Notes: generated by a model not told the origin, from the sequence alone. A stretch of DNA of 21,231 nucleotides from Chloroflexota bacterium (GCA_963169135.1 CAUJEQ010000243.1:1-21231); one strand, 5' to 3'. Numbered from the stretch's first letter, positions 1 to 8,735 are shown. Numbers and translations: made by a program.

Positions 1-223
1 GCCAGCGCCATCGGCGTGGGTGGAGGAAGTGGAGATCGCCGGGGCATAGCCGGCACAGATGCGAGATGGTTGCCACCCGGCAACGAAAATCCCCCGTCGG
101 GGGATGCCCGAGGGCAACCCGCAGGCTGCTACCATCGCCGAGTGGCGATTCGACTGTCTGGAGTAACCACAGGTGGACTGGTAGCGGTGGCTGAACCCGG
201 CTCCGAAGGCGGAGGGCGGCAAG
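1..223. other. Leader region with three short hairpins; possible 3' end of an upstream gene
   Basis: No confident gene lies here. In the second forward frame a short open stretch ends at TAG 47-49 with the residues WVEEVEIAGA, which could be the last codons of an upstream plus-strand gene, but 15 codons are too few to be sure. Three inverted repeats follow: GTTGCC-ACCC-GGCAAC at 69-84, ATCCCCC-GTC-GGGGGAT at 89-105, and TGCCC-GA-GGGCA at 105-116. None is followed by a T-run, so they are not a standard intrinsic terminator, though they could still end transcription or sit in the leader of the regulator at 224. A 72-codon open frame at 16-234 is probably not coding. Confidence 0.4.
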
Positions 224-1288
224 TTGAGCGATAGGGGATTGACCCCGCGGGAACTCGAGGTTGCGCGCCTCATCGCACAGGGGCTGACCAATCGCGAGAT
301 CGCCGAAGCCCTCGTTGTGTCGCCCGAGACGGTCAAGACGCATGTGGCGCACATCCTTCGGAAACTGGAGTTGCGGAGCCGGTACCAGGCGGCCGGGTGG
401 TACCGCGCGGCGGCGCAAGAATCCCCCGCCGAGGGATTGAGCGACCCGGATGAAGATGGCTACCGTGCTGGAAGGTGGCGCGGCCGGGCGGCACGGCCAG
501 CCACCGCAATCCCGGCGCGAGGTGGGCCTGTGGGTGGCGTTGTTAGGAATCGAAGGTGGATTGGTAGGTCTTTGGCGGCGGGCCTGGCGTTGCTCATTGT
601 CGCCGGCGCGGGGTTCGCCATGGCGGGGGCAAATGGAGACAGGGGCGCGGAAGGGACCGCTACCCGGTCGCCGGTGGAGGTAGCGGAGTCGCCGGCGCCA
701 AAGCCGCTGATGAACGTATACCTCCCGCGCGACCCGGAACCGGAGCAATGGGGGCTCGACGCTCGGCCTGTGGAGCCCCCGCAGTCGGGAGCGATCCTGC
801 CCGGAGATATGGACGTTCTTCTCAGGAGAGCGTCTCCCGAGGAGCTGAAAGTCATTGCCGACGGCTTCATCACTCGCGACGAGTTCCTCAACGCGTTCAT
901 GGCCGCCCACGCCTGTTCAGTTGAGGCGGCAGAAGCCATCGGGGGAGTGGCAGTCCACGAGCCGAACCTCACCGGCGCTGAACCGCAATTCGGCGGGATG
1001 CATTCGGACAACCCGGCCGCGTTCAGTAAGGCCGGGTATGCGCACATGGATTGCGTCGAGACGTACTTCAACGAGGTTCTGGCGGCGTGGGGCATGGCCA
1101 CTACGGGGGCCGTGAACCAGCCGTTGATGGACGCCATCCGCCGCTGCCTTACTGCCCGCGGCTATACCGTCCCCGAGGGGGCAAACCGGCGCCAGCTTGG
1201 GGAGGCGGTCGGGCAGCCAGGGGACGATATCTCCGACTTCTACGCCTGCGAAGAGCAGGCGAACCGGATGGACGCTACGAGAAGCTGA
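224..1288 (+). CDS. Membrane-anchored LuxR-type HTH regulator with Cys-containing outer domain
   Basis: The 354-residue protein opens with a LuxR/GerE helix-turn-helix at residues 5-60 (LTPRELEVARLIAQGLTNRE, then SPETVKTHV), the DNA-binding domain of NarL/LuxR regulators. A basic, low-complexity linker (about 61-112) leads to one hydrophobic segment at about 113-134. The remaining ~220 residues match no family I recognise and should lie outside the membrane. They hold the protein's only four cysteines (231, 277, 308, 342), which could form two disulfides. There is no receiver or PAS domain. By layout this is a one-step transmembrane regulator, like ToxR or CadC in plan but with a LuxR-type DNA-binding domain. 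The start is TTG 224, preceded by GGAGGG at 211-216; in-frame stops upstream exclude a longer form. Its targets are unknown; otsA follows 178 bp later on the same strand. Confidence 0.8.
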   Translation: MSDRGLTPRELEVARLIAQGLTNREIAEALVVSPETVKTHVAHILRKLELRSRYQAAGWYRAAAQESPAEGLSDPDEDGYRAGRWRGRAARPATAIPARGGPVGGVVRNRRWIGRSLAAGLALLIVAGAGFAMAGANGDRGAEGTATRSPVEVAESPAPKPLMNVYLPRDPEPEQWGLDARPVEPPQSGAILPGDMDVLLRRASPEELKVIADGFITRDEFLNAFMAAHACSVEAAEAIGGVAVHEPNLTGAEPQFGGMHSDNPAAFSKAGYAHMDCVETYFNEVLAAWGMATTGAVNQPLMDAIRRCLTARGYTVPEGANRRQLGEAVGQPGDDISDFYACEEQANRMDATRS

Positions 1289-1466
1289 AGTCGGCGGTTC
1301 CGATCCGATCACGGTGCGCCATCGCGGGGACGGCGAGCGCCCTGCTGGTCTGAGGCGGCGCACGGCCTCTCGGGTTGCTCCGATGCTTGCGAACGTGTTG
1401 CATTTCGCGTCCATGACACGGCTCGCGGTTGATCCGTAGCGCCGGCGTGGTGCCTACTGGAGAACG

Positions 1467-2936
1467 ATGCCGATTCGCGCCGACCTGATCCTCGCTAACC
1501 GCGCCTACCTGGACCACGAAGCGCCACGGTGGGCCGACTCGCCGTCCCCGGCCGGTAGCGGTGGGTTGCTGGCGGCGGTCCGGCCGATCATCGAACCCTG
1601 GGATGGTTCGAAGGGGACGACGTGGATCGGCGCTGGGCTCGGCCGGTACGACCGCGAGTGGACGGACGAGCGCGGCTTCGAACTGATCGAGACGAACCGG
1701 GGTCCGGTCCGGCACCGGCGCCTCTACTTCGGTTCATCGACGTGGGCCGCGCACTACGGGGAAGTCTCGAATAGCTTCCTCTGGCCACTGGTGCACCTGG
1801 TCCGCGAGGACCTGCCAAAGGTGACCGGTTATTACCCGGCGCCGGCAGCGCCAACCGATGGCGACTGGGCCTCGTACGTGGCGGTGAACACGGCATTTGC
1901 CGAAGCCGCAGCCGACGAGGCAGCCGCGGCCAACGCATGGGTGCACGACTACCAACTGACGCTGGTCCCACGGATGCTGCGAGAGCGGGGCTTCCGCGGG
2001 CGCATCGGGTTCTTCCTGCACACGCCTTTCCCAAGCCTGGAGGTGGCGCAGCCCTATCTGGCGGGAGCGGCCGGACGCTACTTCGGCGAAGTGATCCGGG
2101 GGATGCTGGGCGCGGATCTCGTGGGGCTGCAGTCGCTGCATGACCTGGCGCGATTCGTTGCGGCAGCGACGCGGCTGCCCGGCGTGACGCTTGAACGCGG
2201 CGGCGTGAGATTCGATGGCCGTTTCGTGCGGTGCTCAGCGTATCCGGTCGGGATCGATGTGGATGATGTGCTCTCGGTGGCGACCTCGGCGGGACCACCG
2301 GATCGCATACGAGCCGCGCGAGAGGCCGGTCTGCCGCTGGTGGTGGGGCTCGAACGCGGCGACTTCACCAAGGGGATACCGGAGCGGCTGCGGGCGATGA
2401 CGACTGCCTACCGCGCGGGTGCGCGGTTCGCTTACGTAGGGATTGCCGCGCCGACTCGCGAGGGTGTGCGCGCCTATGAAGCGCTGGACGCAGCGATCGA
2501 ACGCGAGGCCACCCGGGCGCAGGAAGCGGCTTTCGCGGCTGGATGCCCGTTTGCGAACGTGCGCGCAAACGTGGGATGGCGTGACGTTGTGGCGCTCCAA
2601 CGCGAAGCTGATGTGGTCTTCACGTCGTCGCTGGCGGACGGCCAAAACCTGGTGCCGCTGCAGGCGGCCATCGCGCAGTCGGTGCGCCCCGCCCGGGAAC
2701 GCGGCGTCATCATCACGGGGCGCGATGCAGGGGTAGCGAGCGCTTACGCGGGATTCGAGCTCGATGGGCTGGCGACGGTTGACCCGCTGGACGAAGGACA
2801 GATGGTGCACACGCTCACTGAGGCGCTGGAGGCCCGGCCGGGGCGTATTAGCGAACGGTTTATCGGCGAGGTGCGGTCTCGAGACGCGCTCGCCTGGGCG
2901 ACTCGCTTTCTGACGGACCTGGAGGACGCATGCTGA
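1467..2936 (+). CDS. otsA: Alpha,alpha-trehalose-phosphate synthase (GT20 family)
   Basis: This cytoplasmic GT20 enzyme should transfer glucose from a nucleotide sugar to glucose-6-phosphate, giving trehalose-6-phosphate. At 489 residues it has normal family length. Visible motifs are the N-terminal glycine loop SGGL (31-34), VHDYQL (159-164), FFLHTPFPS (182-190), YPVGID (259-264), ERGDFTKG (296-303, holding the phosphate-binding R297 and K302) and DGQNLVPLQ (391-399). In E. coli OtsA the last motif is DGMNLVAKE, whose final Glu contacts the ribose of UDP; here that position is Gln399. The start is ATG 1467 after a TGGAGA Shine-Dalgarno. It overlaps otsB by 7 nt, so the pair is surely one operon making trehalose, an osmolyte and stress protectant. 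A related GT20 activity such as glucosylglycerol-phosphate synthase is possible, but the otsB partner favours trehalose. Confidence 0.9.
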   Translation: MPIRADLILANRAYLDHEAPRWADSPSPAGSGGLLAAVRPIIEPWDGSKGTTWIGAGLGRYDREWTDERGFELIETNRGPVRHRRLYFGSSTWAAHYGEVSNSFLWPLVHLVREDLPKVTGYYPAPAAPTDGDWASYVAVNTAFAEAAADEAAAANAWVHDYQLTLVPRMLRERGFRGRIGFFLHTPFPSLEVAQPYLAGAAGRYFGEVIRGMLGADLVGLQSLHDLARFVAAATRLPGVTLERGGVRFDGRFVRCSAYPVGIDVDDVLSVATSAGPPDRIRAAREAGLPLVVGLERGDFTKGIPERLRAMTTAYRAGARFAYVGIAAPTREGVRAYEALDAAIEREATRAQEAAFAAGCPFANVRANVGWRDVVALQREADVVFTSSLADGQNLVPLQAAIAQSVRPARERGVIITGRDAGVASAYAGFELDGLATVDPLDEGQMVHTLTEALEARPGRISERFIGEVRSRDALAWATRFLTDLEDAC

Positions 2937-3718
2937 CGATGGACGCCATAGAACACTACCGCGGACTGGCGGCGGCCCGGGGGCCGTTGCTGGTCGCGAC
3001 CGACCTGGACGGGACGCTGGCGCCGATTGTGCCCCACGCCTCGGAGGCGCGGGTGCCACCGGGCGCGCTGGCTGTGATGGAGCGGCTGACCGGCGCGGCG
3101 CGCGTCGCCGTGATCACCGGGCGCGACCTGAACACTGCGCGCCGGTTGGTCCCGGTGGAAGGCGTGGTGGTGGTCGGGAGCCATGGGCTTGAGGCGTCGT
3201 TCGATGACCCGCTGATCCCCGGAGTCGACCGGATAGCGCTGAGCGCTGCCCTGGAGCGCGTGGAGCAGCAGGTGATCTCCGCGGTACCCAGTTCGTTCCT
3301 GCACATCGAGCGGAAGGCGATTTCGACCGCCTTCCACTACCGGGCGGCGCCGGACCTGGAACCGCAGCTGCGACAGGTGCTTTCAGCCCTCCCGGAGGGG
3401 CTGCGGCTGCGCGATGGGCGGATGGTGCTCGAAGTGATCCCGGATGCGCGTGGAGGCAAGGACGTGGCACTCACCGCGCTGGCACGGCACCTTCGCTGCA
3501 AAGCGATGCTGGTAATGGGCGATGATGCGACTGATGTGGCAATGTTCCGCGCGGCGCTCTCATTGGCCAGGGACGAGGGTATGCACGTGGTGCTTGCGGG
3601 CGTTGCGAGCGGACCGGAGACGCCGCCGGAAATCATCGAACTTGCCGATGTAGTGCTGCGGTCGACGGAAGAAGCGCTCGAGGGGCTGGAAACACTCGCG
3701 AGGGCGCTCGGCGTTTAA
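2930..3718 (+). CDS. otsB: Trehalose-6-phosphate phosphatase (HAD superfamily)
   Basis: The enzyme removes phosphate from trehalose-6-phosphate to release trehalose, the second step after OtsA. All HAD motifs are present in order: DLDGTLA at 25-31 (nucleophile D25, acid/base D27), ITGRD at 62-66, GSHG at 83-86, the OtsB-typical ERKAISTAFHYR at 127-138, the motif III lysine in GGKD (K177), and the metal-binding GDDATD at 197-202. The 262-residue length is usual for bacterial OtsB. The start ATG 2930 lies inside the last codons of otsA (stop 2934-2936), pointing to translational coupling; a second in-frame ATG at 2939 is the alternative start. No obvious terminator follows in the 141-bp gap before the transporter genes. 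Confidence 0.95.
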   Translation: MLTMDAIEHYRGLAAARGPLLVATDLDGTLAPIVPHASEARVPPGALAVMERLTGAARVAVITGRDLNTARRLVPVEGVVVVGSHGLEASFDDPLIPGVDRIALSAALERVEQQVISAVPSSFLHIERKAISTAFHYRAAPDLEPQLRQVLSALPEGLRLRDGRMVLEVIPDARGGKDVALTALARHLRCKAMLVMGDDATDVAMFRAALSLARDEGMHVVLAGVASGPETPPEIIELADVVLRSTEEALEGLETLARALGV

Positions 3719-3792
3719 TGGGCTGGGCCGGGCGTGGAGAGGGTCAATCGCCAGCATTAGCTTCAGAGATCGTGCGGCAAGGATTGAAATCA

Positions 3793-3822
3793 TTGACGTG
3801 CCCGATTTGACCTGTGTATAAG
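3793..3822 (+). promoter_or_regulatory. Predicted sigma70-type promoter of the first transporter operon
   Basis: TTGACG (3793-3798) and TATAAG (3817-3822) are separated by 18 nt and lie about 40 nt upstream of the SBP start codon. A second TTTGAC at 3806-3811 repeats part of the -35 element in direct orientation. The promoter before the second SBP gene has the same -35 hexamer and spacing, which raises confidence in both. Confidence 0.5.
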
Positions 3823-3859
3823 CCCCCCATCATTTACGTGAACGTGAAGGAGAGGCCCA

Positions 3860-5725
3860 ATGCCTGATTCGAATTACTGGAATCGCAGGATTAGCCGCAG
3901 GCGGACGCTGACGGGAGCGCTGGGAGGCAGCGCCGGAATTGCCGCTCTGGGCCTCGTGGGATGTGGTGGCGGTGACGACGATGATGATGTGACCCCGACG
4001 ACCGGTGCCGGGCAGACGCCCCAGCCGACGCCGACGGCAGACCCGACGAAGGCGGAGGAGGTTCAGAGCTTCCTCTGGCCGCGCGAAGACTCGTCGTCGC
4101 GGGCGACGAAGGGCGAGATTTTCCAGGCGTACACGACGGCCGACGTTACGAACCTCGACCCGCTGGCGTCGCCATCGTTCACAGCGAATGTGGTGGGTTC
4201 GTGGGTGTATCCGCGACTGATGACGTACAAGCCAGGGTATCGCGTGCCGGCCACGGGCGAAGTGCAGGGTTATCTGGCGCAGTCGTTCGAACAGCCGGAC
4301 GCCACGACGGTGGTGTTCAAGCTGCACCCGAACGCGGTCTGGCAGGATGCGGCACCGCTGAACAAGCGCCAGATCGACGCCGAGGACGTGGTGTTCTCGT
4401 GGGAGAAGTTTGCCGCGAAGAGCACCTCTCGTAAGGACCTCGCGAAGCTTCCGGACAACCCGGGCGGGCCCGTCGAGTCGGTGAAAGCGATCGACAAGAC
4501 GACGGTGGAGTTCAAACTGGCGTACCCCTATGCGCCGTTCCTGAGCGCGATGGCATACAGCCGCTACCTGCAGATCATGCCGCGCGAAAGCGAGGCGGGA
4601 GGATACGACCCGCGCAATGAGACGCGGTCGGGCGGACCGTGGATCCTGCAAAACTACCAGCGGAATGTGATCTTCCAGTACCGGAAGAACCCGGACTACT
4701 GGGATGCCGACAACGTCTACCTGGATGGCTTCGATATCCCGATCATCCCGGAGTATGCCGCGGGGATGGCGCAGTTCCGTGCGAAGAAGGTGTGGGCGTT
4801 CGCGGTGCGGGCAGAAGACGTCATCGCGACGAAGAAAGACGTGCCAGACCTGGCTGTCGACGCGAACGCCTTCGGTCGCACGTGCTGGAATATGTACTTC
4901 GGGCTCCAGCCCGGGTCGCCGTTCCTCGACCCGCGCGTGCGTGCGGCGGCGTCGATGCTGATCGACCGGGACCTCTGGATCGACACCTTCAGCAACATCA
5001 CCGAGTTCCAGAAGGAGGGGTACCCGACGGACGTGCGCTACCACAGTCACATCTCCTCCGGCTGGGAAGGGATGTGGCTGGACCCCAAGAGCGCAGCGAT
5101 GGGGCCTGGCGCCAAGAACTTCGAGTACAACGTTGCCGAAGCAAAGAAGCTGCTCGAGGCGGCCGGTCACGCCAACGGGATCGAGACCGAGATGGCCTGG
5201 ATTTCGACGGGTCAGTACGGGACGACCTTCCCGAAGCAGGCGGAAGTGTTCAAGGGGATGCTTGAGGAGTCGGGGCTCTTCAAGTTGAAGCAGGTGAACC
5301 CGGATTACCAGACCGACTACCTCCCGAACTACTACTTCGCCAAGGGCAACTTCAAGGGCATCGCGGTTGGGGCCTCGACGCAGTACCCGGAGGTGGACCA
5401 GTTCCTGTACAGCTACTACCACTCCAAGGGCGCCCGCCAGAAGGTGGCGTTCCAGGGCGAAGCCAGCGACACGAAGCTCGACGGCATGATCGAGGCGCAG
5501 CGCCAGGAGCTCGATGCGGCCAAGCGGAAGACGCTCATCCAGGACATCCAGAAGCACATGGCCGAGACGATGCCGTTGATTCCCTATCCGGGGCAGTCGC
5601 CGACGTTCTCGCTGTTCTGGCCGTGGATTGGTAACGCGGGCGTGTTCCGCTCATGGGACGGCGAGTCGGCCCGGAACACGAACGAGACGAAGCTCTGGTT
5701 CGACAAGAGCAAGTACACCGGTTAG
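3860..5725 (+). CDS. ABC transporter substrate-binding lipoprotein, SBP family 5 (peptide/nickel type), Tat signal
   Basis: The 621-residue protein is the extracytoplasmic receptor of a Dpp/Opp-like importer. Its N-terminus carries a twin-arginine signal (SRRRTLTG at 12-19), a hydrophobic stretch, and the lipobox LVGC with Cys35 as the predicted lipid-anchored residue. A five-Asp run (39-43) and a Thr/Pro-rich linker follow, and the mature domain starts near residue 88. The stretch LNKRQIDAEDVVFSWE (167-182) is typical of the family. Folding before export is implied by the Tat signal. The start ATG 3860 has a strong AAGGAGAGG ribosome site. Two permease genes follow closely, forming an operon. 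The ligand cannot be read from sequence: family 5 binds peptides, nickel, sugars and other solutes. Confidence 0.92.
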   Translation: MPDSNYWNRRISRRRTLTGALGGSAGIAALGLVGCGGGDDDDDVTPTTGAGQTPQPTPTADPTKAEEVQSFLWPREDSSSRATKGEIFQAYTTADVTNLDPLASPSFTANVVGSWVYPRLMTYKPGYRVPATGEVQGYLAQSFEQPDATTVVFKLHPNAVWQDAAPLNKRQIDAEDVVFSWEKFAAKSTSRKDLAKLPDNPGGPVESVKAIDKTTVEFKLAYPYAPFLSAMAYSRYLQIMPRESEAGGYDPRNETRSGGPWILQNYQRNVIFQYRKNPDYWDADNVYLDGFDIPIIPEYAAGMAQFRAKKVWAFAVRAEDVIATKKDVPDLAVDANAFGRTCWNMYFGLQPGSPFLDPRVRAAASMLIDRDLWIDTFSNITEFQKEGYPTDVRYHSHISSGWEGMWLDPKSAAMGPGAKNFEYNVAEAKKLLEAAGHANGIETEMAWISTGQYGTTFPKQAEVFKGMLEESGLFKLKQVNPDYQTDYLPNYYFAKGNFKGIAVGASTQYPEVDQFLYSYYHSKGARQKVAFQGEASDTKLDGMIEAQRQELDAAKRKTLIQDIQKHMAETMPLIPYPGQSPTFSLFWPWIGNAGVFRSWDGESARNTNETKLWFDKSKYTG

Positions 5726-5752
5726 CCACGAACGTCCCGGAGGGGGAACTGA

Positions 5753-6712
5753 ATGGGTCGTTACATGGTGCAGCGGTTGGCGCTGGCCGGGCTCACGTTG
5801 GTGCTGGTCTCGATCATCGTTTTCGCCTTGCTCCGGGTGGTTGTTCCGCTGGTGTACGGCGACGCGGTGGACATCATCGCGGCGGAGTACGGCCGGACCG
5901 ACCCGGAGCTGGCGCAGTCGCTTAAGGACGAGTACGGGCTCTCGGCGAACCTGCCGGTGCAGTACCTGAAGTGGGTGGGCTCGCTGTTGCGGGGCGACCT
6001 CGGAGAGTCGCTTTTCAACGGGCGACCGGTGTCGACGGAGATGAAGAACCGGCTGGCGGTCTCGTTTGAGCTCGGGCTCATCGGGCTGGTGTCCGGGGTC
6101 ATCCTGTCGCTGCCGATGGGGGTCGCGGCGGCGGTGTTCCAGAACCGGTACCCGGACTACTCGTTACGAGCGTTCGCGATCCTGATCGACGCGATGCCGG
6201 GGTTCTGGCTGGCGATCCTGATCATCACATTCGGGTCGCTCTGGTTTAACTGGGCGCCACCGTTGAACTTCAAGTACATCCACGAAGACCCGGTGGCGCA
6301 CTTCAAGATCATGCTCATGCCGGCGCTACTCATTGGGCTTACCCCGAGCGGTGCGCTCGTGCGCCTGGTGCGGACACAGATGCTGGAGGTGCTCCGCCAG
6401 GACTACATCCGGACGGCGCAGGCGAAGGGGCTGCCGGCCCGGACGGTGGTGTTCACGCATGCGTTCCGGAACTCGCTATTGCCCGTGGTGACCGTTGTCG
6501 GGCTGAGCCTGCCGGGCCTCATCGCGGGGACGGCGATCTTCGAGGCGATCTTTTCGCTGCCAGGGATGGGCCAGTACCTGGTGTCCTCGGTTGGCAACCT
6601 GGACTACCCGGTTATCATGTCGACGAACATCATTTTTGCGGTGCTTATCGTGCTATCGAACCTGGCGGTGGACGTGTCGTACACGTTCATCGACCCGCGG
6701 GTGAGGTACTGA
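5753..6712 (+). CDS. ABC transporter permease, DppB/OppB type
   Basis: This inner-membrane protein of 319 residues forms half of the importer's channel. It begins with a hydrophobic helix (about 8-30), has an outer loop up to about residue 100, and then further helices in the binding-protein-dependent transport domain. The EAA loop that docks the ATPase is at 217-244 (DYIRTAQAKGLPAR, then FRNSLLP). The C-terminus FIDPRVRY is typical of DppB-like proteins. It starts 27 nt after the SBP stop with a GGAGGGGG ribosome site, and is followed after a single nucleotide by the DppC-like gene, so the three are one transcript. Confidence 0.93.
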   Translation: MGRYMVQRLALAGLTLVLVSIIVFALLRVVVPLVYGDAVDIIAAEYGRTDPELAQSLKDEYGLSANLPVQYLKWVGSLLRGDLGESLFNGRPVSTEMKNRLAVSFELGLIGLVSGVILSLPMGVAAAVFQNRYPDYSLRAFAILIDAMPGFWLAILIITFGSLWFNWAPPLNFKYIHEDPVAHFKIMLMPALLIGLTPSGALVRLVRTQMLEVLRQDYIRTAQAKGLPARTVVFTHAFRNSLLPVVTVVGLSLPGLIAGTAIFEAIFSLPGMGQYLVSSVGNLDYPVIMSTNIIFAVLIVLSNLAVDVSYTFIDPRVRY

Positions 6713-6713
6713 G

Positions 6714-7643
6714 ATGGCGAGTCGTGCATCGTCGAGGCCAGTGACGTTTGACCCGCGCATTGCGGTGGAACGTCCATTTCCGGTGCGGGTGGCGGCGAGA
6801 TGCTGGCTGTTCGTGCGTCGCCAACCGCTGGGGACGTTCGGGCTGATGATCGTGCTGCTCCTGGTGCTGGCCGCGATTTTCGCCGGGCAAATAGCGCCCC
6901 ATGACCCGGACCAGATCCATCTGCGGAACCGGTTGGAGGGATCGAGCGGGGAGTTCTGGCTCGGCACGGACGCAACGGGCAAGGACATCTTCTCGCGCCT
7001 GGTCTACGGGGCCCGGATATCGATGATGGTTGGGTTCGGTGCGGTTGCCATCGGTACGACGGGGGCGGCCTTCCTGGGCATCGTCAGCGGGTTCCTCGGG
7101 GGTGCGACCGATAAGGTGATCCAGCGATTCGTGGATGCGTGGCAGGCGATGCCGGGGCTGATCATCCTCATCACCTTCCTGGGGATTGCGCGGCGGATGC
7201 CGAGCGTGAACATCCTGCTGGCGATGGTGCTGGCCATTGGCATCTTGAGCATTGCCGGGAGTTCGCGCGTGATCCGGGCGCAGGTGCTGACGATTAAGAA
7301 CCAGCCGTACGTGGAGGCAGCGCGCTGCATGGGCGCGGGGAACGCGCGCATCATCTGGAACTGCGTGGTGCCGAACGTGTTTCCGCTGATGCTGGTGAGC
7401 ATGACCGTCGCGCTTGGCGGGGTGATCCTGGCCGAGGCGAGCCTGAGCTTCCTCGGGTTTGGTCCGGCAGGTGAGCCATCGTGGGGCCAGATGCTGAGCG
7501 TGGACGGCCGCGAGTACATGCGGGTACAGCCGGGCCTGGCCATCTGGCCGGGCGTGTGCATCGCCCTCGCCGTCTTCGGATTCAACGTGTTCGGCGATGC
7601 TTTGCGCGATACGCTGGACCCGCGACTGCGCGGATCACGGTAG
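6714..7643 (+). CDS. ABC transporter permease, DppC/OppC type
   Basis: The second channel subunit (309 residues). A cytoplasmic N-terminal tail precedes a membrane helix at about 40-60. The family signature LGTDATGKDIFSRLVYGAR spans 83-101, and further helices carry the EAA loop at 199-219 (YVEAARCMGAGNARII). It ends LDPRLRGSR, as DppC-like proteins do. The start ATG 6714 follows the upstream stop by one nucleotide. It is the last gene of this set: a strong hairpin terminator lies 22 nt downstream. No ATPase gene (DppD/DppF) accompanies it, so the ATPases must be encoded elsewhere or shared. Confidence 0.93.
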   Translation: MASRASSRPVTFDPRIAVERPFPVRVAARCWLFVRRQPLGTFGLMIVLLLVLAAIFAGQIAPHDPDQIHLRNRLEGSSGEFWLGTDATGKDIFSRLVYGARISMMVGFGAVAIGTTGAAFLGIVSGFLGGATDKVIQRFVDAWQAMPGLIILITFLGIARRMPSVNILLAMVLAIGILSIAGSSRVIRAQVLTIKNQPYVEAARCMGAGNARIIWNCVVPNVFPLMLVSMTVALGGVILAEASLSFLGFGPAGEPSWGQMLSVDGREYMRVQPGLAIWPGVCIALAVFGFNVFGDALRDTLDPRLRGSR

Positions 7644-7664
7644 CCGGGTGAGCGAGAAGGGCAA

Positions 7665-7688
7665 CGGCCCCTCCATTTGGAGGGGCCG
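7665..7688 (+). terminator. Intrinsic terminator after the first transporter operon
   Basis: A perfect 10-bp stem, CGGCCCCTCC / GGAGGGGCCG, closes an ATTT loop and is followed by CTTTCTG. It lies between the converging permease gene (stop 7643) and oxidoreductase gene (stop 7716), so it may serve both, though the T-rich side favours the plus strand. Confidence 0.85.
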
Positions 7689-7715
7689 CTTTCTGTCGGC
7701 GGTTGGCCGGGAGCC

Positions 7716-8735
7716 CTAGCTCACGAGCGTCCCGAGGATGCGCTCGACATCCTTGAGGGAGCCCTGGGGCATGCTGATGCTCGGGAGGTCGACGCCCAGC
7801 TGGCGGCGTTCTTCGATGCCAGCGGCGACCGTTTCGAGGTCGCCGAAGATGGCGGTCTCTTCAAGCATGCGGTCCCCCATCGCGGCCATGAGTTCGGGGT
7901 TGGTGCCGAATGGGGGCGGCTTGTGGGTTTCGGCGACCTTGCGCATGGCGGCGACCTCTTCGCCGAAGCCGTTGCGCGTGAGCATTTCGTGGTAGAAATC
8001 GCCCATGTTGGTGACGTACCAGGAGATGGGGCCGGCGGCCTGGACCTTCGCCTTTTCGAGGTCGGGATTGATGACAACGGTGAGAGAGGCGACGCATTCA
8101 ACCGCATCGGCCGGGCGGCCAGCCGCCTTCGAAGCGTCGGCGATTTTGCTCTTGCCTTCCATGAACTTCGACTTGGGCCAGTAGATGGGCATCCAGCCGT
8201 CGGCGGCGGTGGCAAGCGAACCCATACTCTTTGGGGAAATGGAGGCGACGTAGATGGGGATGTGCTTGCGGACGGGCTCGAAGAGGAGCTTGAAGCCGCG
8301 CTGGAGCTTGTAGATCTCGCCTTCGTAGAAGACCTTTTCGCCGCTGATGATCAGGTTGATGATCTCAACGTATTCCTTGGTCCGCTGGATGGGCTTGGAG
8401 AACTTTTCGCCATGCCAGTGCTCGATGACGCGGGCGCCGGAGGTGCCGAGGCCGATGATCATGCGGCCGCCGCTGAGTTCATCGAGTGTGGCGAAGGTCA
8501 TCGCGAGGACGGCCGGTGAGCGGCCGAAGACGGGCGCGATGCCCGTGCCGAGTTTGATCCTTTTCGTTTCGAGAGCGGCCTGGGTGAGGAGAGAGAACTG
8601 GTCGCGTCCCCAGGTTTCGGCGGTAAAGACGGCCTCGACGCCGACTTCTTCAGCTACTTTGATGCGCGCGATTGTCTCGCGATTCTGTTCGGGGTTGCCG
8701 GTGAAACCGACACCGACAGCAAGCCTCCTGGGCAT
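7716..8735 (-). CDS. LLM-class (luciferase-like) oxidoreductase, probably F420-dependent
   Basis: This TIM-barrel flavin-type oxidoreductase has about 339 residues. The N-terminus (RLAVGVGFTG), the block LDELSGGRMIIGLGTSG, the following VIEHWHGEKFSKPIQRTKEY, and PIYVASISPKS are characteristic of the F420-using branch of the bacterial luciferase superfamily. FMN use cannot be excluded. The substrate is unknown. I chose ATG 8735 as start; the frame extends five codons further to a TTG at 8750, which has no better ribosome site. The gene stands alone on the minus strand between two plus-strand transporter sets, so its neighbours do not reveal its substrate. Confidence 0.88.
   Translation of the reverse strand: MPRRLAVGVGFTGNPEQNRETIARIKVAEEVGVEAVFTAETWGRDQFSLLTQAALETKRIKLGTGIAPVFGRSPAVLAMTFATLDELSGGRMIIGLGTSGARVIEHWHGEKFSKPIQRTKEYVEIINLIISGEKVFYEGEIYKLQRGFKLLFEPVRKHIPIYVASISPKSMGSLATAADGWMPIYWPKSKFMEGKSKIADASKAAGRPADAVECVASLTVVINPDLEKAKVQAAGPISWYVTNMGDFYHEMLTRNGFGEEVAAMRKVAETHKPPPFGTNPELMAAMGDRMLEETAIFGDLETVAAGIEERRQLGVDLPSISMPQGSLKDVERILGTLVS

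Noticed and set aside
16..234. A 72-codon plus-strand open frame before the LuxR-type gene
   Set aside because: Low-complexity composition, crosses the hairpin cluster, and no ribosome site.
3830..5557. A 575-codon open frame antisense to the first SBP gene
   Set aside because: Composition (Arg, Leu, Val, His-rich, no domains) is that of an antisense shadow in GC-rich DNA, and the sense strand encodes a clear SBP.
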